From: Anolis sagrei
Taxonomy: Eukaryota; Chordata; Lepidosauria; Squamata; Anolidae
Assembly: GCF_037176765.1 (NCBI RefSeq)
Contig: NC_090026.1
Span: 127,738,252 to 127,802,251, forward strand
DNA length: 64,000 nt
Direction of reading: 5' to 3'
The notes under the pieces are model-generated. The model was not told where the DNA came from. It searched no databases and worked only from the letters and a program-made list of their open reading frames with translations. This document shows positions 21,400 to 32,454 of this stretch, piece by piece (positions within the stretch are counted from its first letter, which is position 1; each line of letters starts with the position of its first letter). A program made the position numbers and the translations under genes.

Positions 21400-23430
21400 G
21401 AGCCAAGGCAGTTAAAGTGGTGTCAAACTACATTAAGTGTAGATGTCTTAATGTTGTAGCGTTTTTGCTATGTTTGTGTATTTTAATGATTTTGTAACCT
21501 GCTCCGAGCCATGAGGCGAGAAATAAAATTGTTGTTGTTTATTTATACCTTGCTTTTTCTCTCCACCAAAGAGAAGCAATCTGGTGTTGCTTCCTGCCTC
21601 AATCCACGGGGAGAGGAATAAAACAATGATTAGTAATAGTACAAAATGGGATTTAAAAAAATAATTTTAATGGTGCATATATATAGAGATAGAGAAGACA
21701 TTAATTATTATGACTTCAATTGCTTTTATATGGATTTTTATTATGTGAGATTACATGTTTTTGTTGATATGTATGTATGTTTATAGCATCTAAATTTTGC
21801 CAATCTGTACGCTGCCCTGAGTTGCCTTCGGGCCGAACAGGGCATAGGGTTACAGCCTGTGTTGGATGGGGTCGCACTCCCCCTGAAGACACAGGTTCGC
21901 AGCTTGGGTGTGATCTTGGACTCGTCGCTGAGCCTGGAACCCCAGGTTTCAGTGGTGACCAGGGGAGCATTCGCACAGTTAAAACTTGTGCGCCAGCTGT
22001 GCCCATACCTTGGGAAGTCTGACTTGGCCACGGTACTACTGCAACGCTCTCTACGTGGGGTTGCCTTTGAAGACTGCTCGGAAGCTTCAAATGGTCCAAC
22101 GCTTGGCAGCCAGGTTGCTAACAGGAGCAGCACTCAGGAAGCATACTACTCCTCTGTTGCGCCAGCTCCACTGGCTGCCAGTTTGCTACCGGGCACAATT
22201 CAAAGTGCTGGCGTTAGCCTATAAAGCCCTAAACGGTTCTGGCCCTACTTACCTCTCTGAATGCATCTCCTCCTATGAACCGGCCAGGACACTAAGATCA
22301 TCTGGGGAGGCCCTGCTCTCTGTCCCGCCTGCATCACAGGTGCGCTTGGCGGGGACGAGAGACAGGGCCTTCTCAGTGGTGGCCCCTCGGCTGTGGAACG
22401 CCCTGCCTGCAGATATCAGATAGGCCCCCTCCCTGCTGGCGTTTCGGAGGAAAGTGAAGACCTGGCTGTTCGTACAAGCATTTGATTAAACAGTGTAATT
22501 GAACATAGGAATATGGAATAATGGATGGTGAGACTGGATTCTGATTTTACTGTTGAGGCGCTAATGATTGTTATACTGATGTTTAATTATTTATGTTACA
22601 ATTGTTTTTAATTGCCCTATACTTGTCTCGTGATGTTTTGTATTGATGTTGTTCACCGCTTTGAGTCGCCTGAGGGCTGAGAAAAGCGGTATATAAATAA
22701 AGTAAATAAATAATAAATAAATAAAAGAGCAGGATAAAAATGCTGTAAAGAGACTTAAAGAGACTTAAAAAGCCAAAAAAACCCCAAAAATTACATTACG
22801 CGTGCACAAAACCACACACACACACACACACACACATATATAAACACACATATACACACAGACTGGGCCACAGCAAAGCGTGGCAAGGGATGGCTAGTAT
22901 GTATATATATGTATATGGATATGTATGTGTATATATATATATCTCGAGAGAGATAAAATAACTTCCAAAATTAGAAATTGATCAGGATGTATCCACTTCG
23001 GGGGCAAGCTAATTTCTAAGCTTGGCTCCCCTTGCATTAGATCCCTAAGTGCAAAAAACCCCAAGCCAAGTGGACATGCCAACTCTGTTTAGCATCTCTC
23101 TCCTTCTCACCTGTACAGGATGACGTCATAGAGGCAGCGCCCCTGGACGTTGAGCGCATGCGCGTAGAGCGCTCGTGGCGTGGTTAGAGAAGCCCCGCCC
23201 CCCTCCTGCGTCAAGAGCGTCACGTCATTCGTCAGCAGCCCTTGGAGGAAGGTCGCCGCCTCCGGGCCTCGGAGCCGTAGCAGTGCCCGGCTCTCCAGCG
23301 GGAAGCAGGTGGTCACCACGGTGGCCGCTTGGCTGCCTCCTTTTTCCCCGCTTAGCTTCCTCTCTCCGCTCCGGAGGCCCAAGCGGAGGGAGAGAGCCCT
23401 CCGCAGCGCCGCACTCGCCCTCACCAACAT
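17532..23430 (-). CDS. IBA57: IBA57, mitochondrial iron-sulfur cluster assembly factor, complete in three exons
   Basis: IBA57 is a folate-binding GcvT/YgfZ-family protein that acts with ISCA1/ISCA2 in mitochondrial [4Fe-4S] cluster maturation (family knowledge). Coding exons: 23430-23111 (320 bp), 20684-20338 (347 bp) and 17926-17532 (395 bp), all with GT/AG borders and consistent phases. They sum to 353 residues plus stop; human IBA57 is 356. The ATG at 23430 has an ideal GCCGCCATG context; an upstream in-frame ATG at 23472 is in a poor context. Residues 1-30 are Arg-rich without acids, fitting a targeting peptide. [14 protein letters not shown] lies in exon 1, the family signature [17 protein letters not shown] (from residue 253) in exon 3, and the end reads [13 protein letters not shown]. 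The introns hold Helitrons, L2, SINE and MITE copies only. Confidence 0.96.
17535..17540 (-). terminator. AATAAA overlapping the IBA57 stop codon
   Basis: The last coding triplets are AAT AAA TAG, so a canonical poly(A) hexamer directly abuts the stop, with a TG/T-rich stretch just downstream. A MITE begins at about 17442, only 90 bp past the stop. If this hexamer is used the 3' UTR would be about 20 nt. Another signal further down is equally possible. Confidence 0.4.
17965..18045. mobile_element. hAT-type foldback fragment in IBA57 intron 2
   Basis: It contains CAGGCATGGGCAAGCTTCAG followed by CCAGGTGTTTTGGACTTC, one arm of the element seen whole at 32148-32281. Confidence 0.6.
18058..18780 (-). 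mobile_element. Helitron with an expanded CCTT tract
   Basis: Minus-strand ends: TCTATATAAATAAAAATG at 18780 and CTAG at 18058-18061. Bases 18095-18275 are a pyrimidine (CTTT/CCTT) expansion. Confidence 0.75.
18784..19081 (-). mobile_element. Helitron, internally deleted, abutting the previous copy
   Basis: Minus-strand ends: TCTATATAAATAACAATG at 19081 and CTAG at 18784-18787, with hairpin GCCACGCATTGCTGTGGC just inside. Three bases separate it from the Helitron at 18058-18780, same orientation. Confidence 0.8.
19276..19553 (+). mobile_element. Sauria-type tRNA SINE
   Basis: A tRNA-like head (A-box-like GTAGCGCAGTGGGTTAA, B-box GGTTCGAATCC) is followed by a LINE-like tail ending AAGTCGCTCTTGACACGACC plus an A run. 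Sauria SINEs share their tail with BovB (established knowledge). Confidence 0.8.
19556..20155 (+). mobile_element. L2-like LINE pieces and a hAT fragment
   Basis: 19560-19790 encodes RT fragment [20 protein letters not shown]; 19795-19835 is a hAT-type fragment; 20010-20150 encodes an earlier RT piece ([16 protein letters not shown]). The pieces are out of order, so the copy is rearranged. Confidence 0.65.
20156..20320. mobile_element. Small DNA-element and CR1 tail fragments beside IBA57 exon 2
   Basis: 20160-20240 holds a short foldback-like piece; 20268-20320 matches the CR1 3' tail (AGAGTTGGAAGAGACCTC). They lie 20 bp from the donor of exon 2. Confidence 0.5.
20985..21450. mobile_element. 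Foldback MITE interrupted by an L2 3' end
   Basis: The left half is 20985-21165 and the right half 21405-21450 (GTTAAAGTGGTGTCAAACTA). Between them lies an L2-like 3' end (21180-21400) with the GAGTCCTTCGGGAGATGGTA phrase and a TTA tail. Confidence 0.7.
21720..22725 (+). mobile_element. L2 LINE, 3' half
   Basis: Two overlapping open frames encode [19 protein letters not shown] and [20 protein letters not shown]...[15 protein letters not shown], the L2 C-terminal region, so there is a frame change near 22000. The 3' UTR ends in AAATAAATAAATAA. Confidence 0.88.
22780..22897 (+). mobile_element. Helitron 3' end with a CA run
   Basis: It ends GACTGGGCCACAGCAAAGCG, hairpin, then GGCTAG (22897). 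The 5' part is missing. Confidence 0.7.
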
Positions 23431-23600
23431 GGCGGCGCTCGAAGAAAGCGAGTTGTCTTTCACCCCGCACACATCTTGGCTGAGGAGACGAGTTGCGCCG
23501 ACTGCGCAGGCGCATCAACATCTTCGCTAAGGGAGGCGGGACTATCCCCGTTCTTGGCTTCTTATTAGTCGAGGTGCCTGCCTGTTTTCCCGTGGCCACG
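23100..23600 (-). promoter_or_regulatory. IBA57 CpG-island promoter with NRF-1 and CRE motifs
   Basis: CpG-dense DNA covers exon 1 and its upstream side. A consensus NRF-1 site (TGCGCAGGCGCA, 23503-23514) lies about 75 bp upstream of the start codon. A second NRF-1-like palindrome (23154-23165) and a perfect CRE (TGACGTCA, 23121-23128) lie inside exon 1. NRF-1 commonly drives nuclear genes for mitochondrial proteins, which fits IBA57. No TATA box is seen. Confidence 0.65.
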
Positions 23601-23699
23601 CCCTCTCAAAGTTTCCCAAGCTCTGGCCTTCAGGGACTTTGGGGACTTCAGTTCCCAGAGTTCCTTGGAATTGGCCAAGGAATTGTGGGAGCTGAAGTC

Positions 23700-24490
23700 C
23701 AAAACACCTGGAGGGAGGACTCAAGTTGGCCCAAGCCAACTTGGTATAAAGGTTCCCAAGAAGGAGCTTCCACCGGGCACTGAGGCAGAGAGTTCCACTG
23801 GTGAACAGCTTTTCTTAGTCAGGAAGTTCACTTAGAATCTCCTCTGGAGGGAGGACCCAAGTTGGCCCAAGCCTGGTTTAAAGGTTTCCAAGAAGGAGTT
23901 TCCACTGGACCCTGAGGAAGAGAGTTCCACTGGTGAACAGCTTTTCTTAGTCAGGAAGTTCAGCTAGAATCTCCTCTGGAGAGATGACCCAAGTTGGCCC
24001 AAGCCTGGTTTAAGGGTTTCCAAGAAGGAGTTTCCACTGGACCCTGAGGTAGAGAGTTCCACTGGTGAACAGCTTTTCTTAGTCATGAAGTTCAGCTAGA
24101 ATCTCCTCTGGAGGGAGGACCCAAGTTGGCCCAAGCCTGGTTTAAGGGTTTCCAAGAAGGAGCTTCCACCGGGCCCTGAGGCAGAGAGTTCCACTGGTGA
24201 ACAGCTTTTCTTAGTCAGGAAGTTCATCTAGAATCTCCTCTGGAGGGAGGACCCAAGTTGGCCCAAGCTTGGTTTAAGGGTTTCCAAGAAGGAGCTTCCA
24301 CTGGACCCTGAGGCAGAGAGTTCCACTGGTGAATAGCTTTTCTTAGTCAGGAAGTTCAGCTAGAATCTCCTCTGGAGAGAGGACCCAAGTTGGCCCAAGC
24401 CTGGTTTAAGGGTTTCCAAGAAGGAGTTTCCACCGGGCCCTGAGGCAGAGAGTTCCACTGGTGAACAGCTTAGCTTGGTCAGGAAGTTCA
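23700..24490. repeat. Minisatellite of 132-bp units derived from CR1
   Basis: The phrase CCTCTGGAG recurs at 23841, 23973, 24104, 24237, 24369 and, degraded, 24501. Each unit contains AGAGAGTTCCACTGGTGAAC and TCAGGAAGTTCAGCTAGAAT, which are CR1 3'-region sequence, plus a GACCCAAGTTGGCCCAAGC segment of the hAT-foldback type. The array starts about 200 bp upstream of the IBA57 promoter. Confidence 0.9.
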
Positions 24491-24795
24491 GGTAGAATCT
24501 CCTCTCCTGTAATTAGAACCCATGGCTCTATTGAGTCCTGGTTTCAAGAGAAGCAGAAAACAAGCCTGTTCCTTGTGACACCCTTTCCCATATTTATCCA
24601 TGGCTATCCTGTCTCCTCTCAACATTCTCTTCTGCAGGCTAAAGAGACCCAGTTCTTTAGGGCGCTCCTCATAGAGATTCATCGTCTCCAGACCTTTGAT
24701 CCTTTGAGTCGCCCTCTTCCTCTGGACGCCTTCCAGTTTAAGAGTCAATATCCCCATTGAACTGTGGGACTCAGAACTGGACACGTTGTGATTTT
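24490..24795 (-). mobile_element. CR1 LINE fragment
   Basis: Degraded minus-strand CR1 coding sequence (RGDRIAMDKYGKG visible) continues directly from the last minisatellite unit, which shows where the array arose. Confidence 0.75.
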
Positions 24796-24999
24796 GAGAT
24801 CAAAGGTAACCCCTCTCCCCCAGGTCTCAGTAAAAGATGGTTCAAAATCAGGGAATTCATAGTTTTGCCAAGGACAACAGGCTGGGATGATCCCACAATC
24901 CCCTATCTCTCCCCCATGTGGGAACCTAAGGTAGAGTTAGATAGATAAGGATAAGATTAGTCTGGTTTCCCCAATATCATAATTATTTCATTAATCAGG

Positions 25000-25078
25000 A
25001 GCCCCCAATGGCGCCATGGGTCAAACCCTTGTCCCGGCTGGACTGAAGACCGAAAGGTCGGAGGTTCAAATCCGGTTA
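25000..25078 (+). mobile_element. Sauria-type SINE head, truncated
   Basis: The tRNA-like head (GGTTCAAATCCGG at its end) is cut at 25078, where the 3' tail of the I-like LINE begins in opposite orientation. Confidence 0.7.
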
Positions 25079-26530
25079 TTTATTTGTCGTGTCAGGGCAA
25101 CCAGTCAATTATGTTACATTTCTAACAGAACAAAGCAAACAAACAGACCAAATACAAAATTTGTGAGTTTGGTAGTTGATTAAGTGTCCTTTGAGCAGTA
25201 TTTGGCCACTTGGAGTGCTTCTGGTGTTGCCGCAAGAAGGTCCTCCATTGTGCATGTGGCAGGGCTCAGGGTGCATTGCAGCAGGTGGTCAGTGGTTTGC
25301 TCCTCTCCACACTCGCATGTCGTGGATTCCACTTTGTGGCCCCATTTCTTGAGGTTGGCTCTGCATCTCGTGGTGCCAGAGCGCAGTCTGTTCAGCGCCT
25401 TCCAAGTCTCCCAGTCTTCTGTGTGCCCAGGGGGGAGTCTCTCATTTGGTATAACCCTCGGATTGAGGTTCTGGGTTTGAGCCTGCCACTATTGGAATCT
25501 TGCTTGCTGGGATGTTCCAGCAAGTGTCTCTGTAGATCTTAGAAAACTATTTCTAGATTTAAGTCATTGACGTGCTGGCTGATACCCAAACAGGGAATGA
25601 GCTGGGGATGTCCCTGCCTTGGTCCTTTCACTATTGGCTGCTACTTCCCGGCGGATGTCAGGTGGTGCAATACCGGCTAAGCAGTGTAATTTCTCCAGTG
25701 GTGTAGGGCGCAGGCACCCCGTGATAATGCGGCATGTCTCATTAAGAGCCACATCCACTGTTTTAGTCTGGTGAGATGTGTTCCACACTGGGCATGCATA
25801 CTCAGCAGCAGAGTAGCATAGCGCAAGGGCAGATGTCTTCACTGTGTCTGGTTGTGATCCCCAGGTTCTGCCAGTAAGCTTTCGTATGATATTGTTTCTA
25901 GCGCTCACTTTTTGCTTGATGTTCAGGCAGTGCTTCTTGTAGGTCAGAGAACGGTCCAGAGTGACTCCCAGGTATTTGGGTGCGCTGCAATGCTCCAGTG
26001 GGATTCCTTCCCAAGTAATCCTCAGAGCTCAGGATGCTTGTCTGTTCTTAAGGTGAAAGGCACATGTCTGTGTTTTAGATGGATTAGGGATCAGCTGGTT
26101 TTCCCTGAAATAGGCAGTAAGGGCACCTAGAGCTTCGGTGAGTTTTTGTTCAACCATCTCAAAGCTCCCTGCTTGAGCAGTAATGGCACAATCATCAGCA
26201 TAGATGAAACTCTCTGTCCCTTCTGGCAGTGGCTGGTCATTTGTGTAGATGTTGAACATGGATGGAGCAAGCACGCTCCCCTGAGGCAGGCCATTCTTCT
26301 GTTTCCGCCATCTGCTTCTCTGGCCCTGGAACTCAACAAAAAAGCTCCTGTTTTGTAGCAGGTTTCCTATGAGGCGGTCGTCCTTTGTGATATTATACAT
26401 TTTTCTCAGGAGGAGGCGGTGGTTCACAGTATCATAGACAAGTCTATGAAGACAGCTCCTGTGATCTGAATTTGAATTTGAGATACACTCTATGCTTCTT
26501 TGCAAGAGCATAACACAGTCTTTCAAGTAC
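25075..26530 (-). mobile_element. I/Vingi-like LINE, RT and C-terminal region
   Basis: Minus-strand frames include RT motifs NGLPQGSVLAPSMFNIY and FIYADDCAITAQAGSFEM (26526-26029), then VGARNNIIRKLTGRTWG (25908-25564). Several frame changes are implied. It ends at 25075 in AATAAATAA-type sequence. Confidence 0.8.
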
Positions 26531-26544
26531 TCATCAGACTACAA

Positions 26545-27270
26545 TCTCCATCAGTAGGGATTGTGGCACAGCTGGCTGAGTGTCAGCTGCATTAAGATCA
26601 CTCTGACCAAAAGGTCATGAGTTTGAAGCCAGCCCGGGTTGGAATGGGTTTCCAACCAATTGTGTAGCCTGTTGTCGACCTTTGCAACCCGACAGACAAT
26701 TGCATCTGTCAAGTAGGAAAATTAGGTACCACCTTAAAGTGTGGGGAGACTAAATTAACTAATTTATGAGGCCATAAAAAAGATTCCAGCAAAAAGCATG
26801 CGGGGAATGCGGAAGTACTTCATCAGTGTCATGAGTTCGAAGTGTCATGAGTTCAGGTCATGAGTTCGAAGCCAGCCCGGGTTGGAGTGGGTTTCCAACC
26901 AATTGTGTAGCCTGTTGTCGACCTTTGCAACCTGAAAGACAGTTGCATCTGTCAAGTAGGAAAATTAGGTACCACCTTAAAGTGTGGGGAGGCTACATTA
27001 ACTGATTTATGAAGCCATAAAGCATTCCAGCGGGGAAGCATGCGGGGAATGCGGAAGTACTTCATCAGCGTCGCAGATGGACGATGAAAGCGACAGCTCC
27101 CCTGGCGGCCAGAAAAAGTTAAATAGCCTCTGTGTATGTCTGTATATGTTGTATGTCAAAATTGGCATTGAATGTTTGCCATATATGTGTACACTGTAAT
27201 CCACCCTGAGTTCCCTGCGGGGTGAGAAGGGCGGAATATAAATGCTGTAAATAAAAATAAAATAAATAAA
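26545..27270 (+). mobile_element. tRNA-derived SINE pair with L2-like tail
   Basis: A tRNA-like head (GCTGGCTGAGTGTCAGC; B-box-like GGTCATGAGTTTGAAGCC) and body run 26545-26830. The body repeats at 26835-27090 with the CCAACCAATTGTGTAGCCTG phrase. The tail (27190-27270) has CCCTGCGGGGTGAGAAGGGC and an AAATAAA run. Confidence 0.75.
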
Positions 27271-27600
27271 TGCTACATTTTTACAGAGTTTACAGACACG
27301 ATCAATCTTGCAAGAGACCAAGAAAACACAAGCATTTTATTTATTTTTATTAGTTCTGTCATCCTAAGTACAATCAGGCCATAACATTTACTCCCCGAAA
27401 AATATTTACAGAGACAAGAGTCAATTTCACACTCAACAGGTTTCTCATACAAGTTAGTACAAAAAAACAAAAACAAGACATCTCCCCACCCCCCCCCCCC
27501 CCAAAAAAAAACACACAGTGGAAACTTCATAACAACATAGATTTATTATATGGACATTTTGTTACTTTCAAGTATTTTCCAGTGGAATGGAATGTGAGTG
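27271..27600. other. Unique spacer with a C run
   Basis: No repeat family recognised apart from a C run (27487-27502). It separates the SINE pair from the Penelope block. Confidence 0.4.
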
Positions 27601-28675
27601 AGAGATTCATTTTGTTCTGGGTTGCTGTAGGTTTTCCAGGCTGCGTGGCCATGTTCCAGAAGCATTCTCTTCTGACGTTATGCCCACATCTATGGCAGGC
27701 ATCCTCAGAGGTTGTGAGGTCTGTTGGAAACTAGGCAAGTGAGATATATATCTGTGGAATAATGTCCAGGGTGGGAGAAAGAACTCTTGTCTGCTCGAGG
27801 CAGGTGTAAATGTTGCAATTGGCCACCTTGAAAAGCACTTAAGGGCCTTGTAGCTTCAAAGCCTGGCTGCTTCCTGTCTGGAGGCATCCTTTGTTGGGAC
27901 GTGTTAGCTGGTCCTGATTTATTATTGTCTGGAATTCCCCTGTTTTCTAAGTGTTGCTCTTTATTTACTGTCCTGATTCTAAAGTTTGTTTTTTGTTTTT
28001 GTTCATTTTCATGGTTTCTGTTGAAACTGTCCACGTGCTTGTGGCGGGTGTGAATATTGCAATTGGCCACCTCGACTAGCATTTAATGGCCTTGCAGCTT
28101 CAAAGCTTGGCTGCTTCCTGCCTGGAGGCATCGTTTGTTGGGAGGTGTTAGCTGGCCCTCATTTATTGTTGTCTGGAATTCCCCTGAGTGTTGCTCTTCA
28201 TTTATTTTCCTGATTCTAGGGGTTTTTTTTTTAATACTAGTAGCCAGATTTTGTTCATTTTCATGATTTCCTTCTTCCTGTTGAAACTGTCTTCATGCTT
28301 GCAGCAGATGTAAATGTTGCAATTGGTCACCTCGACTAGCATTTAATGGCCTTGCAGCTTCAAAGCCTGGCTGGTTGCTGCCTGGAGGGATCTTTTGTTG
28401 GGAGGTGTTAGCTGGCCCTGATTTATTCTTGTTTGCAATTCTCCTGTTTTCTAAATGTTGCTCTTTATTTACTTCTCTGATTCTAGAGTCTTTTTAATAC
28501 TAGTAGCCAGATTTTGTTTATCTTCATGGTTTCCTCCTTCCTGTTGAAATTGTGAATGTTGCAATTGGTCTCCTTGATTTGCATTTAATGGCCTTGCAGC
28601 TTCAAAGTTTGGCTGGTTGCTGCCTGGAGGGGGGGGATTCCAGACCTGAATCAATCAAGGCCAGCTAACACCTAG

Positions 28676-28905
28676 AATCATAGCATCAAAGAGTTGGAAG
28701 AGACCTTATGGGTCATCCAGTCCAACCCCATTCTGCCAAGAAGCAGGAATATTGCATTCAAATCACCCCTGACAGATGGCCATCCTGCCCCTGTTTAAAA
28801 GCTTCCAAAGAAGGAGCCTCCACCACACTCCGGGGCAGAGAGTTCCACTGCTGAACGGCTCTTGCAGTCAGGAAGTTCTTCCTCATGTTCAGACGGAATC
28901 TCTTC
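28676..28905 (-). mobile_element. CR1 3' end inserted in the Penelope block
   Basis: Tail phrase AGAGTTGGAAGAGACCTTAT followed by CR1 C-terminal coding sequence ([20 protein letters not shown] on the minus strand). Confidence 0.85.
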
Positions 28906-29787
28906 TGTCCTCCCAACAAAGCATTCCCCCAGGCAGCAACCAGCCAGGCTTTGAAGCTGCAAATTCTTTCTCCCACCATGGACTTTACGTGGATATATAA
29001 ACCTTGCTTGCCTATATACCTCACAACCTCTGAGGATGCCTGTGATTCCAGCCCATGAAAGTCTTCGACAACACACCTGTTCTGTTTTGGCTTTTGGATG
29101 TGAAACCAGTTGAAAACATTGTCAACCGTGGCTACTTCCAAGATGAAAGCTAGGAACGACACAGAGGATGCCTTTGGGGCAGGTTTCCCACTATCTTCTA
29201 GAACTATAATTTCCAAACTTCCTTGGGATCACATACTTGCTGACTATAAGAAAATTATAAGCACAACTAAAAGTCCTCTCTTCCTTTTTTCAAAGGAGTT
29301 GCCAAAGGAGTTATCTCTACTGAAACACAAGCCATAGAGAAGACTTTCTCCACCATCCAGGCCTACACCCTACATCAGTCGCAATGAGGCAGAAGGCTTT
29401 TATCTCTTCTTCCCCTCCATTTCAGAATGGGAAATTTGCTTATATTCCCTGGTTTGACTAAAACTCAAAATAGAGTTGGGAAGGCTTTTTCTCCTCGGGT
29501 TGCTGTGAGTTTTCCATGCCGTCAGGCCATATTCCAGAAGCATTTTTTCCTGACGTTTTGCCCACATCTATAGCAGGCATCCTCAAAGGTTGTTGAGCTC
29601 TGTTGGAAACTAGTGGGGTTTATATGTCTGTGGAATGATGATGTCTGCTTGAGGTAAGTGTGAATCTTGCAACTGGACAGCTTGATTAGCATTAAATGGC
29701 CTTGCAGCTTCAAGGCTTAGCTGCTTCCTACTGGGGGAATCCTTCGTTGGGAGGTGTTAGCTGGTTACCAGTATTTTTTTAAAAAAC

Positions 29788-30640
29788 TCTAAAATCAGGC
29801 AGTAAATAAAGAGCAATACTCGAAAAGCAGGGGAATTCCAGACAAGAATCAATCAAGGTCAGCGAACACCTCCCAACAAAGGATTCCCCCAGGCAGCAAC
29901 CAGCCAGGCTTTGAAGCTACAAGGCCATTTAATTCACAGAAGGCCCAGACAACTTGACCAACAGTTAGGAATTCATTTAATGGCATTGAAAATGAACAAA
30001 ATCAGGCCACCAGTATTTAAAAAAAACCTCTAAAATCAAGACAGTAAATAAAGAGCAACAGTCGAAAAGCAGGGGAATTCCAGACAAGAATCAATCAAGG
30101 TCAGCGAACACCTCCCAACAAAGGATTCCCCCAGGCAGCAACCAGCCAGGCTTTGAAGCTACAAGGCCATTTAATTCACAGAAGGCCCAGACAACTTGAC
30201 CAACAGTTAGGAATTCATTTAATGGCATTGAAAATGAACAAAATCAGGCCACCAGTATTTAAAAAAAACCTCTAAAATCAAGACAGTAAATAAAGAGCAA
30301 CAGTCGAAAAGCAGGGGAATTCCAGACAAGAATCAATCAAGGTCAGCGAACACCTCCCAACAAAGGATCCCCCCAGGCAGCAACCAGCCAGGCTTTGAAG
30401 CTACAAGGCCATTTAATTCACAGAAGGACCAGGCAACTTGACCAACAATTAGGAATTCATTTAATAGCCTTGAAAATGAACAAAATAAGGCCACCAGTAT
30501 TTAAAAAACCCTCTAAAATCAAGTCAGTAAATAAAGAGCAACAGTCAAAAAGCAAGGGAATTCCAGACAATAATCAATCAAGGCCAGTTAATCACCTCCC
30601 AACAAAGGATTCCCCCTGGTAGCAACCAACCAGGCTTTGG
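29788..30640 (+). repeat. Tandem repeat, 242-bp unit, about 3.5 copies
   Basis: CGAAAAGCAGGGGAATTCCA begins at 29821, 30063 and 30305, and a diverged copy at 30546: spacing 242, 242, 241. The first three units are nearly identical, so the amplification is recent. The unit is Penelope-derived. Confidence 0.93.
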
Positions 30641-31368
30641 AACTCCAAGGCCATTTAATGGCCTTGCAGCTTCAAGGCTTTTCTGCCTCCTGCCTGGGGG
30701 AATCCTTTGTTGGGAGGTGTTCGCTGGCCCTGATTGATTCATGTCTGGAATTCCCCTGCTTTTTGACTGTTGCTCTTTATTTATTTGTTGGGAGGTGATT
30801 AGCTGGCCCTGATTTTTTCTTGTCTGTCACAGAAATACTGGACCACTTTTAACAACCACAACATCAGACTACACAGAGAAACCATTGAAATCCACAAGAA
30901 GCATGTGGACAATTTCAACAGGAAGGAGGAAACCATGAAAATGAACAAAATCTGGCTACCAGTATTAAAAAACTCTTAAAAATCAAGACAGTAAATAAAG
31001 AGCAATACTAAAAAACAGGGGAAATTCAGACAAAAAACAATCAGGGCCAGCTAACACCTCCCAACAAATTATTCCCCCCAGGCAGGAAGCAGCCAAGCTT
31101 TGACGCTGCATGGCCATTCAGTGCTAATCAAGGTGGCCAATTGCAACGTTCACACTTGCCTCCAGCAGACAAGAGTTCCTTCTCCCACCCTGGACATTAT
31201 TCCACACTTGCCTAGTTTCCAACAGGCCTCACAGCCTCTGAGGATACCTGCCATAGATGTGGGCAAAACGTCAGGAGAGAATGCTTCTGGAACAAGGCCA
31301 GACAGCCTGGAAAATTCACAGCCAGCCAGCGATTCTGGCCACGAAAGCCTTCGACAACACTAAAGCAA

Positions 31369-32147
31369 AAACAGTGCATTCCTACTATCCATTCTGATAT
31401 GGAGAACACAGCTGCAAAGCTGCATTCGTTTTGAGACCCAGTATGGCATAATAGTTTGGCTATGACTCTGAAGACTAAAATTTGAATCTTTGCTAGGCCA
31501 TAGGAAACCAATGAGTCACTTTCTGTCAGCCTCGGAGCAAAGCAAAAGCAACCTTTGACTAAATCTCGCCAGGAATGGCCCATACATAACAGACTCGCCA
31601 TAAGTCAGAAATGACTAGCATACGACAACAAAGCATCTACTTTTGCATTTTGTTCATTATTATATGGGTTAAATTCAGAAATTTGGGGTCATATTGATGT
31701 ATCCAAGCACTGCCTCTGTGCTGATCAATAAGATCAATACGTTAACAGTGGTTATAGCCTATTGATTACCATATCAAAACAATACCCAAATCCAAATCTG
31801 CCGATATGCATGATATGATTGACTTGTCGAAAGAAAAGTTGTCTCTAAAATAAGGAATCTCCTATTTGTGTAAACTGGAACAATATTATATTAGCTCTAC
31901 TTCGATCACTCATTATTTTAATTCTCCCAATGCTTTATTATTGGGGTTAAGGGCACAGAACCCCTCTGAAAGGGGAAGGAACACAAATAAGTCGCTTATC
32001 TTTATGTCAGAGGAGACTTCCTTCCAAACAGGCCCTATATCCCAAGTTTTCTGGATTTAAACTGGATTATATGAGTCCCCACTGCCAGATAATCTGGGAT
32101 AAACAGAAAAATTTGGATCAGATCCTGGGACTTACAGTATTTTGCCC
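31369..32147. other. Unique intergenic sequence
   Basis: No gene or recognised repeat was seen between the Penelope block and the foldback element. Confidence 0.4.
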
Positions 32148-32281
32148 GGGCATAGGCCAACTTGGGCCCTCCAGGTGTTTTGGACTCCAACTCTCACAAT
32201 TCCTAACAGCCTACCGGCTGTTAGGAATTGTGGGAGTTGGAGTCCAAAACACCTGGAGGGCCCAAGTTGGCCCATGCCTGA
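32148..32281. mobile_element. Complete hAT-type foldback element
   Basis: Two arms of about 65 bp are near-perfect reverse complements, meeting at GCCTACCGGCTG. The outer ends read GCATAGGCCAACTTGGGCCC and its complement ending CCCATGCCTG. Single arms occur at 1705, 6290, 17965, 23600 and 48655. Confidence 0.85.
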
Positions 32282-32454
32282 TCTAGTCCCTTTTGGGGGA
32301 ACTGTCTCCCCAAATTCCCGACTGTGATATTGGGATGACGCTAACAGAAGTTTTATTCCGCAAAAGCCATTTGTTTCTCATCATGTTAGCACCAATCTGC
32401 CTTCACAACGAAGATACCACAAGTCACTCATAATATTACTTAAAGGCACTTTAG

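Larger units (their letters stand above)
27605..31368. mobile_element. Penelope-like block of inverted and tandem pieces
   Basis: Left-facing pieces (27605-28675, 29495-29780, 30650-30830) alternate with right-facing pieces (28905-29075, 29785-30640, 30835-31368). Right-facing ends carry GGAGAGAATGCTTCTGGAAC and GAAAGCCTTCGACAAC; left-facing starts carry the complement. A CR1 3' end is inserted at 28676-28905. 29080-29490 is unique. All pieces are broken and noncoding. Confidence 0.75.
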
